Positions 45,045 through 53,340 of a stretch of DNA of 64,000 nucleotides are shown here, one piece after another. The DNA comes from Glaesserella sp041817755 (GTDB lineage Bacteria > Pseudomonadota > Gammaproteobacteria > Enterobacterales > Pasteurellaceae). Under the pieces are notes generated by a model, which was not told the DNA's origin, ran no database searches, and was given only the letters and a program-made list of their open reading frames with translations. The translations under genes and the position numbers were made by a program. Position 1 is the first letter of the stretch. Every line of letters starts with the position of its first letter. The DNA lies in contig NZ_JBGYBX010000055.1 in NCBI RefSeq assembly GCF_041817755.1, positions 66,008-130,007 of the forward strand. Direction: 5' to 3'.

Positions 45045-45143
45045 TTACCACCACTTTACCGCATTAATGAAAATGGCTGATGCAATTAAAAAGCCGATCA
45101 ACCAAATCCCCCAAAATCTAAGCGTAGTTAATTTTTCATTCAT
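45045..45143 (-). CDS. Tiny single-pass membrane protein (32 aa), family member 4
   Basis: The ATG at 45143 follows AAGGAG; an in-frame ATG at 45191 would add 16 residues (with AAAGAGGA upstream). The short form is one helix (FWGIWLIGFLIASAIF) ending INAVKWW, like the RWW end of the gene at 41920-42045. Its leader shares the CAAAGAGGAA block with that of 34729-34875. It lies between the capsid terminator and the connector gene. Confidence 0.55.
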   Translation of the reverse strand: MNEKLTTLRFWGIWLIGFLIASAIFINAVKWW

Positions 45144-45224
45144 TTTCCTAAGCTCCTTGATAATTGAGAGAATAAGTTTTAAACTCTCCATGAATTTTGT
45201 TCCTCTTTGGTAACGAAAGTGGAA

Positions 45225-45262
45225 TAAAAAAGCCCGAGCGATTGCAGTCGTTCGGGCTTATT
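45225..45262 (-). terminator. Terminator after the major capsid gene
   Basis: AGCCCGA/TCGGGCT arms with an inner hairpin and T-run on the minus strand lie just past the capsid stop. Confidence 0.8.
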
Positions 45263-45267
45263 TTTTG

Positions 45268-46467
45268 TTACTTACCAACCAAGGCTTTAATTGCCGATGT
45301 ATCTTCCAGTACGCAGTCAAAGCGGTGGAATGCGAGGAAGCCAACTTGATCAAATTCCGCATATCGTTCTACAAGTCGTTTTAAGGTCATATAAGATACT
45401 CGACGGACGATAAATCGGTTAAAATCACCCACATAAATAAACTTATTACCAGCACCAATATCTTTAATGCCTTGGTCAATGATATACTGGCAACCAAGAA
45501 TCGTTGCAGGTGCAACACCGCGAATATCCGGCAACCATAATGGGCGTTTTTGTGCATCTTCCATTTCTTTGAGCACTTTTAATGTGTTGTCGTTAAAGGC
45601 AAGGCGTGATTGTGCAGCATTGCGGTATGCAGGATCTATTGAGTGAATCAATGCGTTAATATCTTTCCAATCGACTTTGCCTGCTGTTGCAATTTGAGTT
45701 GTGCCGGTAACACTTGCTTCTAACCCTTTAGGTTGTGCTGGTGAGCCTAAGCCTGTACCTTGAATAAGGTATTTCGCTTCTGCTCGACCGATACGCTCTG
45801 CAATGCGTTGTGCAAGATAACCTTCGATATCGATAGCACTGTCATTGAGCAATTCGCCTGAAACACGAATAATTTTTGAAGAGAGTTTTTTCACACCAAG
45901 GTTTGCAATACCAAAATTGGTATCTTCTTCGCTTGCAGCTTGGTTTTCACCAATTAACTCACCGATTTCTGCGGTACTATCTGCTGTAAGCCATTCGATT
46001 GTGCGACCGTCAGATGTATTAAGAATTTGGCTGACACTGGCAATACCGCCATAGGCTTTCATCTGCTCAACAATACGAGCCTGAAACTCCTTGGGTACGG
46101 TATAACCACCTTTTTCATTAGTTCCTACGGCTTGCGCACGCATTTCGCCTAATACTTTACGTTGTTCTGCGGTTAACTCACTTGAGCCGTGACGCAAGAA
46201 TGCATCAAAGACAAAACGCTGTTCAAGCTCCGGATTGGTTTGACGATCTTCTTTTGGTGGCTCTGCGTCAGTCACAACTTTTTGATCTAAGGCTCGTAAA
46301 TCTTCTTCACGTTGGATTTGAGTTTCCAACTTGTCGAGTTCGCCTTTCATATTTTCCCATTGGGTACGCTGATCGACCGTCCATTCGTTTTCACCAATGG
46401 TTTCATGTAAATTACGCATTTGACCTGCAAGGGTATTACGTTTTTGTTGTAGATCTTTTAAAGACAT
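45268..46467 (-). CDS. Major capsid protein (HK97 gp5 family)
   Basis: The protein has about 399 residues from the ATG at 46467, which follows GAGGAAAA; the longer frame to 46518 runs into a terminator. The N-terminal 100 residues are a charged coiled coil (the delta scaffold, cut by the protease). The capsid fold follows with EKGGYTVPKEFQARIVEQMK, SDGRTIEWLT and the C-terminal GVAPATILGCQYIIDQGI and RVSYMTLKRLVERYAEFDQVGFLAFHRFD. The first part should be removed during head maturation. Confidence 0.93.
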   Translation of the reverse strand: MSLKDLQQKRNTLAGQMRNLHETIGENEWTVDQRTQWENMKGELDKLETQIQREEDLRALDQKVVTDAEPPKEDRQTNPELEQRFVFDAFLRHGSSELTAEQRKVLGEMRAQAVGTNEKGGYTVPKEFQARIVEQMKAYGGIASVSQILNTSDGRTIEWLTADSTAEIGELIGENQAASEEDTNFGIANLGVKKLSSKIIRVSGELLNDSAIDIEGYLAQRIAERIGRAEAKYLIQGTGLGSPAQPKGLEASVTGTTQIATAGKVDWKDINALIHSIDPAYRNAAQSRLAFNDNTLKVLKEMEDAQKRPLWLPDIRGVAPATILGCQYIIDQGIKDIGAGNKFIYVGDFNRFIVRRVSYMTLKRLVERYAEFDQVGFLAFHRFDCVLEDTSAIKALVGK

Positions 46468-46503
46468 AAGTTTTTCCTCATAGCTATGGTTAAAAAATAG
46501 AGA

Positions 46504-46530
46504 TAAAAAAACCGACACAAGCGGTCGGTT
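46504..46530 (-). terminator. Terminator after the protease gene with an uptake signal
   Basis: AACCGAC and GTCGGTT enclose ACAAGCG; a T-run follows on the minus strand. It touches the protease stop codon. Confidence 0.78.
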
Positions 46531-47129
46531 TAGGCTGAAATTAACTGTAAAAATCGTTCTCGTGCTGAACGTTGGTGAATGGCTTGTTTGATTGCTCCGC
46601 TGTTACGAGCTTCTTTCCACGCTTCGAACGATCGCACGGTACTACTTGCTTCTTGATAAGCGGGGTAAGTGACGGGGCTGACATCATAAAGCCGTGAGAT
46701 TTTATGGATCTCACGGATAATAATGCCCTCATCGTTCTCATACCAGTCATCGCCATTGCGAGCAATTTTAAAAGCAAACGAAGATTGGTTAATATCACCA
46801 CGTTGCAGTGGGGCAATGACCAAATCGCGGATTGTTGGGGTATCTGGGGCGATAATATCGTACTTTAAGCCGTGTTCATCCACGGACAGGCTTAATGTGC
46901 CGGCGGTTGATCGACCTAATACAAAATTCGGATCGTGGTTAAATAAACCGCGAACATCATCGTCAAGGCAATTGTCGAATGCACCCGGCATAATGATTTC
47001 GCGGAAGCCCCACATTACTTCCGATTTGGTGTTAAATACTGAGCCATAGCCAATAATGTGAGTCGGCTCATTTTCTCGACTGTCGGCTCGGACTTCACCA
47101 AGATAAGAGCGCTTTTCAATTTCACTCAT
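46530..47129 (-). CDS. Prohead protease (HK97 family)
   Basis: The protein has about 199 residues from the ATG at 47129 behind GGAGGT. It shows the U35-type fold: YLGEVRADSRENEPTHIIGYGSVFN, MPGAFDNCL, GLFNHDPNFVLGRS with the catalytic histidine, and a later QSSFAFKI segment with the serine. It cuts the capsid delta domain. It overlaps the portal gene by 8 bp. Confidence 0.9.
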   Translation of the reverse strand: MSEIEKRSYLGEVRADSRENEPTHIIGYGSVFNTKSEVMWGFREIIMPGAFDNCLDDDVRGLFNHDPNFVLGRSTAGTLSLSVDEHGLKYDIIAPDTPTIRDLVIAPLQRGDINQSSFAFKIARNGDDWYENDEGIIIREIHKISRLYDVSPVTYPAYQEASSTVRSFEAWKEARNSGAIKQAIHQRSARERFLQLISA

Positions 47130-48339
47130 TCGGTGGTACCTCCGTTGGTTGATTGTGTTGTTGCTGGCTGGCATTCACACTTACAAGGAATTCGTCTAAG
47201 CCATCCACAGGATTCATATCTTCAAAGGCTCGGGCTTCGTTGCGTGACATCCAACCGTCCGTAATCGCATTGTGGTAAAACGCTGCTCGCTCGGTTGGGG
47301 TGCCTCTCATAATCCCTGAAAGGTTGAATTTGACGAAATAACCTGCTTTCCGTTCGGCTTGTGTGAATACTTTTCGGTTGATCTCTTGCTCCCAATTTAC
47401 AATCCATGGCATTAAGCTATACCGGATAAATTGAATGGTTTGCTCTGAGATATTAGAAAATGTGGCTTTTTCTAAGTCGTTAATCATGTGTGCCGGCACG
47501 TTGAAGATACCGGCAATTTCTGAGCGATTAAGCTTCATCATTGAGAGTAATTCGGTATCAACAGGGGAAATAGTCAAGGCTTTATAGTCAAGATCTGCAG
47601 GTAAAAGAATGGTTTTATTCTCTTTTCTACGCAACTCTAACTGTGCTTTTTCCCACATTTTTTTGAAATTATCCCAAGAACTTTGGTTAATTTGCTGTTT
47701 AACGGTAACAATACCTGCAGGACGTGCATTACCATTGAAAAAACCTGTCGCAAATTCCTTGGCATCAAGTCCTAAGCCAATAGTTTCTGCGTGCTGCTGG
47801 ATGACTGATTTACCTTGTTTCAGGCTTGTGCCTAAGGCTTTGATGTGAATCATATCATCAGGATGCACCGCCAATGTGCCATCTTCATTGTAGTAACCGT
47901 AAGTATAGCGATTGCCGTTTTTTAATAACTGCACTTGCCAAGGCTCACAACTCTCAATGCTGGTTACATTACCTTTTTTATCTCGCTCAATGCGTAAATA
48001 GGCGTTACCATACAGTAAAACCGCACTCTGATTATATTCACGCATTTTGTAGGATGTTTGCCAAAAGTTCGGGCTGTCATGTAGTAGATAAAACAGCGGA
48101 TGCTCTCTGGCACTTTCGATTTTTTTACCATCTTTGCGTAGCACGTGTAACGGTAATTGTGCGAGTGAACTGGCAAGCACATTCACACAGGCATAAACTG
48201 CTGCACTTTTCATCGCCATATCCGGACTGACTGTTTTCCCACGCTCATTGCCAAAAAGATCATCGATGGCATTTTCTGCTGAAAGTGGCACTTGTGGATT
48301 TTCAATGGAACGCCGACCAAATAGTTTGTCGAAAATCAT
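47122..48339 (-). CDS. Portal protein (HK97 family)
   Basis: This 405-residue protein forms the dodecameric DNA channel. Typical segments are SAAVYACVNVLASSLAQLPLHVLR, LLYGNAYLRIERDKKGNV, IHIKALG, GNARPAGIV, LSMMKLNRSEIAGIFNVPAHMI and the C-terminal RNEARAFEDMNPVDGLDEFLV. Its ATG overlaps the TGA of a tiny gene upstream, and its end overlaps the protease gene. Confidence 0.93.
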   Translation of the reverse strand: MIFDKLFGRRSIENPQVPLSAENAIDDLFGNERGKTVSPDMAMKSAAVYACVNVLASSLAQLPLHVLRKDGKKIESAREHPLFYLLHDSPNFWQTSYKMREYNQSAVLLYGNAYLRIERDKKGNVTSIESCEPWQVQLLKNGNRYTYGYYNEDGTLAVHPDDMIHIKALGTSLKQGKSVIQQHAETIGLGLDAKEFATGFFNGNARPAGIVTVKQQINQSSWDNFKKMWEKAQLELRRKENKTILLPADLDYKALTISPVDTELLSMMKLNRSEIAGIFNVPAHMINDLEKATFSNISEQTIQFIRYSLMPWIVNWEQEINRKVFTQAERKAGYFVKFNLSGIMRGTPTERAAFYHNAITDGWMSRNEARAFEDMNPVDGLDEFLVSVNASQQQHNQPTEVPPNE

Positions 48340-48488
48340 TTATCACCTCTTGCTGTTAATACGGCATAAAGCAACAATAACGAACCTGCAACCATACATG
48401 TAATCGCTGTACCATATTGTAAATAAGTGCCATAACATAAAGTAGACATTCCGCCAAGACCGATTAAATCTGTAAATAAGGTTTTCAT
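48336..48488 (-). CDS. Small membrane protein between terminase and portal
   Basis: A 50-residue frame is coupled at both ends: its ATG overlaps the terminase stop (ATGA at 48488) and its TGA overlaps the portal start. Two hydrophobic stretches (TDLIGLGGMSTLCYGTYLQ and TAITCMVAGSLLLLYAVL) suggest a two-helix membrane protein. Small genes of this kind occur between terminase and portal in HK97-like phages. Function unknown. Confidence 0.65.
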   Translation of the reverse strand: MKTLFTDLIGLGGMSTLCYGTYLQYGTAITCMVAGSLLLLYAVLTARGDK

Positions 48489-50188
48489 AACGTTAGCACC
48501 TCATCAGGAATATAGCCTTCATCTGTATTTAACATTAATCGACCAATCGCCATCATTAAAGCGACCGCTCCGTCAATTTTGTTTTCGGGGATTTCTTTGA
48601 TTGGGCGGACAATATCATCATTACCGACAGCAGATTTGCCGACTACATTGCCGATACACCATGTCATAATAGGATTTCCGTCATGATGAAATCTTCCTGC
48701 TTCAATAGCCGCTTCCAACTCTTTCATTGGGTCGGATAAATTGGTGTAATTTTGGGTAATCGTTATCGGATTTAAGCCTTCATCCGCCAAATCGTGACTG
48801 ATTGCGATTGCGCCGTGTGGGTCAATAGGACAGCAGATAACCTTGTGTTCCTTGTTGGTGTCTTTAATACATTCAAAGATCTCTCGATAATCTACTTCCG
48901 CCCCATCCGTTGCAGTAAGATGACCGCTGACTACCCATTTTTGATACTTATCTACCACTCGTTTTAAGGCAGTATCCGTATTAAAAATCGTTTCTTCTGG
49001 CACAAAAAACAGGGGAGCAATACAGTAATAATGCCGTTTTCCGTTAATGATTCGGCTAAAAACTCTCACTAGGCTGTTCATATCCAGTTTGCGAGCCATA
49101 TCAAGCCCTAATACAACATCTTCACCGGTGAAATCATCTAAACTGAGTGTTTCATCTTTACAATTTTCCCAACTTACCATGTTGAAGAAGGCTTCTTTTG
49201 CAGATACCCACACATTAAGATGCTTGGTTTTGAAAGTATTCGTAAAGCGTGGATTGTTCATCGCTTGCTTTTGTTGACTGATGAGATAGTCGCCATAAAC
49301 CGAAATATCAAAGTTTGGGTTAGCTTTACGCAAAATTTCAGGATCTGTCCAATCGTCATCTTCGTCAATGGTGTAAATCATTCCAAAAAGTTCATCATTC
49401 GGTACACTACCGTTGAGCATTTCAATAATTTCACGACGCTTGTCATAGCAAGGACCTTCGATGTTATAACCTGCAGTAGTGATGATGAACATAAGTGGCT
49501 GTTTACGAGCACCCATACCTGTAAGCATTGTTGTATAGAGTTCATCATTTTTATGCTCATGGTATTCGTCCACGATGGCACAGCTTGGAGAAGCACCATC
49601 ACCAGGATTTCCGATAAGTGGTTCGAAACGAGAGCCGTCACTTGGTCGGCTTAAGTTCGATGCATTAACTTCGATATTAAAAGTAGTGCGAAGCAAGTCA
49701 GTGTTTTTACACATTAGCCGAGCTGGGCGGAAAACTTCCCAAGCTTGCTTTTCAGTCGTTGCACCTGAATAGACTTCTGCACCAAATTCGTTGTCCATAC
49801 AGAACATGTATAGACCGACACCAGCAGAAATAGCAGATTTGCCATTTTTTCTCGGTACTTCAATGTACGCTTCTCGATATTTCCTTAAGTTATTCGATTT
49901 TCGTAACCATCCGAATACATTAGCTACAATGAAAAGTTGCCAAGGTTCAAGTGTGATACTTTGTCGGCGTTGAGCCCATTCACCTTTCGTATGGGGTAAG
50001 TATTGAATAAATTTACAGGCTTTTTCTGCTTTGGACTCATCAAAATGGTAAGGAAACTTAATTTCTTTTTGTTTTTGTAATTCATCTAGATGGCGTTTAC
50101 ATGCGGTTTTAACAAAACGACACGCGGGAATTTTGCCACTGGTTACGTCTTTGGCGTATTTGTTGGCTTTTTCTACGTTGGTCATCAT
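48485..50188 (-). CDS. Terminase large subunit
   Basis: This 567-residue packaging motor has an ATPase with Walker A-like EVPRKNGKSAISAG near residue 110 and Walker B CAIVDEYHEH, then a C-terminal nuclease with VVLGLDMARKLDMNSLV. HK97-type large subunit by layout. It overlaps the small subunit gene by 4 bp and the tiny gene downstream by 4 bp. Confidence 0.94.
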   Translation of the reverse strand: MMTNVEKANKYAKDVTSGKIPACRFVKTACKRHLDELQKQKEIKFPYHFDESKAEKACKFIQYLPHTKGEWAQRRQSITLEPWQLFIVANVFGWLRKSNNLRKYREAYIEVPRKNGKSAISAGVGLYMFCMDNEFGAEVYSGATTEKQAWEVFRPARLMCKNTDLLRTTFNIEVNASNLSRPSDGSRFEPLIGNPGDGASPSCAIVDEYHEHKNDELYTTMLTGMGARKQPLMFIITTAGYNIEGPCYDKRREIIEMLNGSVPNDELFGMIYTIDEDDDWTDPEILRKANPNFDISVYGDYLISQQKQAMNNPRFTNTFKTKHLNVWVSAKEAFFNMVSWENCKDETLSLDDFTGEDVVLGLDMARKLDMNSLVRVFSRIINGKRHYYCIAPLFFVPEETIFNTDTALKRVVDKYQKWVVSGHLTATDGAEVDYREIFECIKDTNKEHKVICCPIDPHGAIAISHDLADEGLNPITITQNYTNLSDPMKELEAAIEAGRFHHDGNPIMTWCIGNVVGKSAVGNDDIVRPIKEIPENKIDGAVALMMAIGRLMLNTDEGYIPDEVLTL

Positions 50189-50670
50189 TGCAATAACTCC
50201 GCAAATGGGTTGTGGTTTTGTTCGTCTGCTTTACCAATGAGGCGTTGGCGACTGCTTGGATCTAGCCCAAGTAATGCACCGAACGTGGTCATTTGTTTTA
50301 AGGCTTCATTCAAAACGGTAAATGCTGGATTTTTCGATAAGCCACCATTGCCGTTTTCAACAAATGTGCCATACTTTTCGACATCTTGGCAGGCTCGGTT
50401 TCGGTTTTGGTACGCAATGCAGTAGTTTGCAACTACTTCAAGGTCAGTTTGCAGTAATACGCCTTGCGGGAGTAATTCTTTCAAAATAAAAGCCCACATC
50501 CTTTGTCCATCTTCATTAAGTTGTGGTGGCGGTGAGCTATGTTGGTCAAAAGGACTAAATTCTGGTTCTTGTTTATTTAGCTTACGCTTTCCGGGATTGC
50601 CTCGACGTTCTTTCACTTTTGTCGGGGTGGGTTTTCGTCCTCGCCCCGGCGTTGTGGCTGTTCCTGTCAT
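50185..50670 (-). CDS. Terminase small subunit (P27 family)
   Basis: This 161-residue protein recognises packaging DNA. It shows the P27-type opening GRGRKPTPTKVKERRGNPGKRKL, then QRMWAFILKELLPQGVL and VANYCIAYQNRNRACQDVEKYG, and the closing SSRQRLIGKADEQNHNPF. It overlaps the large subunit by 4 bp. The HNH gene upstream is the usual partner of this terminase type. Confidence 0.9.
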   Translation of the reverse strand: MTGTATTPGRGRKPTPTKVKERRGNPGKRKLNKQEPEFSPFDQHSSPPPQLNEDGQRMWAFILKELLPQGVLLQTDLEVVANYCIAYQNRNRACQDVEKYGTFVENGNGGLSKNPAFTVLNEALKQMTTFGALLGLDPSSRQRLIGKADEQNHNPFAELLQ

Positions 50671-50785
50671 TTGGCGTTTACCCTAAATTTTTAATTTCGC
50701 GGTTGTAAAAATTGAGTTCCGGGGGCGGTTCTTGGGGTAAAAGGTGGTAGAGATTTACCCACCCCCTCCCCCTCCCACACGGCAT
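50671..50785. other. Gap between HNH and terminase genes, possible cos region
   Basis: This 115-bp gap holds G/C-tract sequence (CCGGGGGCGG and a CCCCCTCCCCCTCCC run) and no open frame. In HK97-like phages the cos site lies near the HNH and small terminase genes. No specific cos cut site can be identified by eye. Confidence 0.3.
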
Positions 50786-51136
50786 TTATTTCAATCGCTC
50801 GCGTGCGGTTTTGTGTTTGTGACAGTCATTACATAAACTTTGTAAATTGGATAGACTATCAGTACCACCGTGAGCTTTTGCTACAACATGATCGACCGTT
50901 GTAGCAGTCACATATAAGCCCTTGCTTAAACAGCTTTGGCAGAGATAACGGTCACGTTCCAGCGCAAAGCCTCTTAGCTTACGCCATTCAGAACCGTAAC
51001 CACGTTGAGTTGCTGTTCTACCTTTCTGATGCCGTTGCCAACCGCAACCACGATGTTGCTCGCAATATCCACTGCGGTCTGTTGTCGTATGCGGACAGCC
51101 TTGTTTCCGGCAGGCTTTTGCGATACGTGGTGGCAT
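50786..51136 (-). CDS. HNH endonuclease of the packaging module
   Basis: The protein has about 116 residues from the ATG at 51136 (MPPRIAKACRKQGC); a longer frame to 51199 overlaps the spanin region. The N-terminal zinc-type cysteines (CRKQGCPHTTTDRSGYCEQH) are followed by the HNH core: CQSCLSKG, TVDHVVAKAHGGTDSLSNLQ and LCNDCHKHKT. Such HNH proteins work with terminase at cos in HK97-type phages. Confidence 0.9.
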   Translation of the reverse strand: MPPRIAKACRKQGCPHTTTDRSGYCEQHRGCGWQRHQKGRTATQRGYGSEWRKLRGFALERDRYLCQSCLSKGLYVTATTVDHVVAKAHGGTDSLSNLQSLCNDCHKHKTARERLK

Positions 51137-51210
51137 AATTACCCTTACTAAATTATTAAAAAAAGAGCGATCGTCTGACCGCTCGCTATCGTGACACAAA
51201 CATTAATCAG

Positions 51211-51495
51211 CTATTTAAACCCTTGCTTGGTTCGTGCTTGCCACTCTCTAATGCTATCAACCTGACCCGCACATAAGTCACGCTCTCCCATCACCTTAAC
51301 GAGATACTCGATAACATCACCATAGGTCGTGCCACTAAACTCTGACCGCTCGCATTGCACTAAAAAGGCTTGCGGTGGATATAAATACTCAATCTTTGTC
51401 CTTGCTGTGCAACCGCTTAAGCTCATCGACAACAGGACGAGGCAAAGCAGTAACGCCACACGGCTCTTGTTGTAATATCGTTTTAATACGTTCAT
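51211..51495 (-). CDS. Outer-membrane spanin Rz1-like lipoprotein
   Basis: The protein has about 94 residues from the ATG at 51495. A signal segment (ALLLCLVLLSMSLSGC) ends in a lipobox with the lipidated cysteine at about residue 29. The gene begins inside the Rz gene in another frame, the hallmark of Rz/Rz1 pairs. It joins with Rz to fuse inner and outer membranes in the last lysis step. Confidence 0.8.
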   Translation of the reverse strand: MNVLKRYYNKSRVALLLCLVLLSMSLSGCTARTKIEYLYPPQAFLVQCERSEFSGTTYGDVIEYLVKVMGERDLCAGQVDSIREWQARTKQGFK

Positions 51496-51733
51496 TACTC
51501 TGCTCCACTTGCTTACGTAGTTTATTTGCAATGTTTTGTTGATATTCGACCGCTTGTCGCTCTTGTTGCAGTTGCATTGTCAGCTTATGATTTGCTTCTT
51601 GCTGTTGCTCTATGGTTTGAGCTTGCGCGAGGTTCTCGGCTGTTAAGTCAGATATTATTTGGCGCTGGAACCATAACCATACGCACAAGCCCAAAATCAC
51701 AACGCCTAAGATTTGGCTAAATCTGTTAAACAT
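51389..51733 (-). CDS. Inner-membrane spanin Rz-like
   Basis: This 114-residue protein has one N-terminal membrane helix (ILGVVILGLCVWLWF) followed by a periplasmic coiled coil rich in Q and E (AQAQTIEQQQEANHKLTMQLQQERQ). It lies downstream of the endolysin and contains the start of the Rz1 gene in another frame. Layout is the standard lambdoid lysis cassette. Confidence 0.82.
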   Translation of the reverse strand: MFNRFSQILGVVILGLCVWLWFQRQIISDLTAENLAQAQTIEQQQEANHKLTMQLQQERQAVEYQQNIANKLRKQVEQSNERIKTILQQEPCGVTALPRPVVDELKRLHSKDKD

Positions 51734-52242
51734 AACTTTCTCTCTTGCTCCCGACGGATTTCAAGCCCCCGCAACTTTTTCCCACCGGCATACACCCATT
51801 TCGTAAACTCATCACATGCCTGTTTATACTGCCCGGCATTCAATCTCTTAAATAGCGTGGATTGCTTGGCTTTATTACAGCCGACGTTGAATACGATTGA
51901 GGTTGTCGCTTCGAATACCGATAACGGCAAGACCTCTCCGTTAGCAAAATGAAACACGCACTTTTCTGCCATCGCCACATCCTTAAGCCATCGTTTGGCA
52001 ATCTCTTCATCAGAATACCTTTTGCGCTGGATAGCATCTCCACCGGCAGCGGTAGACCCAACACCGACCGTCAACACGCCCGCAGGACAATAATAAGGAT
52101 CACGCTTACACCCTTCCGCATTACCAATTATCGACAAGCCACGTTCGGTAGATCGAATCTCTGTACCATACTCGGCTAACATCAACGTGATAATGGCAAT
52201 AATAGAACAACCGCTACCAATGCTTTTTAATCTACTCATCAC
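51706..52242 (-). CDS. SAR endolysin (glycoside hydrolase 24)
   Basis: The 178-residue lysozyme cuts peptidoglycan glycan strands. The catalytic spacing is E43, C52 and T58 within AEGCKRDPYYCPAGVLTVGVG, the E-8-C/D-5-T pattern. The N-terminal segment (CSIIAIITLMLA) is weakly hydrophobic and not cleaved-looking, as in signal-anchor-release endolysins that need only membrane depolarisation by a pinholin. It overlaps the holin gene by 11 bp. Confidence 0.88.
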   Translation of the reverse strand: MMSRLKSIGSGCSIIAIITLMLAEYGTEIRSTERGLSIIGNAEGCKRDPYYCPAGVLTVGVGSTAAGGDAIQRKRYSDEEIAKRWLKDVAMAEKCVFHFANGEVLPLSVFEATTSIVFNVGCNKAKQSTLFKRLNAGQYKQACDEFTKWVYAGGKKLRGLEIRREQERKLCLTDLAKS

Positions 52243-52480
52243 TAAGCCCCTTTCTCAATCTTGCCACCTTCAAATGATGCAATTCTTCCGCTCGCTCAAA
52301 CTCACGCTTTTTAATTTTGCCGTCTTGGCACGACCGATATAAATTTGCTAATGCGGTAATCAAGCCAACCGCAAGACTCAGTAACATTAAATTTTGCTGA
52401 TTACCAAGCCACGCAATAAAACCACTAACGCCTGACCAGATATAACTCTGTGTTCCCATGTCCCTCATAATATTTTTCAT
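52232..52480 (-). CDS. Holin
   Basis: The 82-residue protein has two hydrophobic segments (IWSGVSGFIAWLG and LMLLSLAVGLITALANLY) and a long charged tail (KIKKREFERAEELHHLKVARLRKG). Size, position before the endolysin and the charged end fit a small pinholin- or class II-like holin. Start at 52480 with GAGGGCTAAGG ahead; an internal ATG five codons in could give a second form. Confidence 0.75.
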   Translation of the reverse strand: MKNIMRDMGTQSYIWSGVSGFIAWLGNQQNLMLLSLAVGLITALANLYRSCQDGKIKKREFERAEELHHLKVARLRKGLSDE

Positions 52481-52503
52481 ACCTTAGCCCTCATATCAGG
52501 CAA

Positions 52504-52533
52504 TAAAAAAGCCCAGTCCGCAAAGACTGAGCT
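52504..52533 (-). terminator. Terminator ahead of the lysis genes
   Basis: AGCCCAGTC and GACTGAGCT form a stem with one mismatch and a T-run on the minus strand, about 24 bp before the holin start. Confidence 0.72.
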
Positions 52534-52594
52534 TGGTTAAAATTTCTGCTAGAATACTGTTCCCCAACAAATAAACTAGCAGAGGTTTAAAATA

Positions 52595-53071
52595 ATGAAT
52601 GTTATAACTAAACAGCAAATATTCTCAATGATCACTGAAGAATACCGCTATTTCTTTGACTTACGTATTGACTCAGCTACGATTGATTTACTGCCACAAT
52701 TCAATCTTCTCGCCGAATCAATAAATATTTTCTGTAAATTTGCCCATATAAATAAAAAAGCAGATCTTTTTTTTAATTTTGGCAATCAAGGTACTCTACA
52801 TTCGCCCGATATAACAATTCAATATCAAATTAATTCACCGGCTATACACATCCACTACAATAATTGTATCTTCTTTAATTTATTACTATCATCACAATAT
52901 GACCATCGACTTCAAATAGCAATGTACCTAGAGGAGCTTACTCATTGTTATATGAATATTATGGATGAGATATTAGTAAAAAAGGTAGTCAGTGCAATGT
53001 ACCCTCTCATTAGATACAACGAACAAACAACCCAATATGAAATTAACGAATTACATTGTTTGGAAGAATAG
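52595..53071 (+). CDS. Unknown phage protein on the opposite strand
   Basis: The 158-residue protein begins behind AGAGG, and CTGCTAG (52546-52552) is complementary to CTAGCAG (52576-52582) next to that site, so the ribosome site can be hidden in a hairpin. The protein has no recognised domain; it contains HSPDITIQYQINSPAIHIHY and MYLEELTHCYMNIMDEIL. It lies between the Q region and the lysis genes but runs against both, like a lysogen-expressed cargo gene. AT-rich codon use. Confidence 0.55.
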   Translation: MNVITKQQIFSMITEEYRYFFDLRIDSATIDLLPQFNLLAESINIFCKFAHINKKADLFFNFGNQGTLHSPDITIQYQINSPAIHIHYNNCIFFNLLLSSQYDHRLQIAMYLEELTHCYMNIMDEILVKKVVSAMYPLIRYNEQTTQYEINELHCLEE

Positions 53072-53219
53072 ACGTTGATGTCACAATAGGAGCTGGATTT
53101 ATAATATTTTCTCCAAGGCACAAATAACGGAATTTTAACACTTCGTGCAAAGCCTTAAGCAAATACTCCGGCACTTCTTCACCATTGATTTTGATTTTAT
53201 CGCCTAATGTAATTTCCAT
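53043..53219 (-). CDS. Small phage protein downstream of Q
   Basis: The ATG at 53219 has GGGGGTT ahead and gives 58 residues (MEITLGDKIKINGEEVPEYL...). It has no recognised family. Its end overlaps the convergent gene at 52595-53071 by 29 bp. A terminator lies directly ahead of its start, as for many genes here. Confidence 0.45.
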   Translation of the reverse strand: MEITLGDKIKINGEEVPEYLLKALHEVLKFRYLCLGENIINPAPIVTSTSILPNNVIR

Positions 53220-53232
53220 CTTAACCCCCAAA

Positions 53233-53265
53233 AACAAAAAGCCCCGACCGTTTCCGATCAGGGCT
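53233..53265 (-). terminator. Terminator between Q and the next small gene
   Basis: A GCCCTGATCGG/CCGTCGGGGC-type stem (two G-U or mismatched pairs) with T-rich tail on the minus strand. Confidence 0.72.
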
Positions 53266-53340
53266 GTGCAAATTAATTTGGTGAACAATATTACACCTTG
53301 CCCACCGTTACACGAATTATTGCGCACTTGCGCACCAAAA

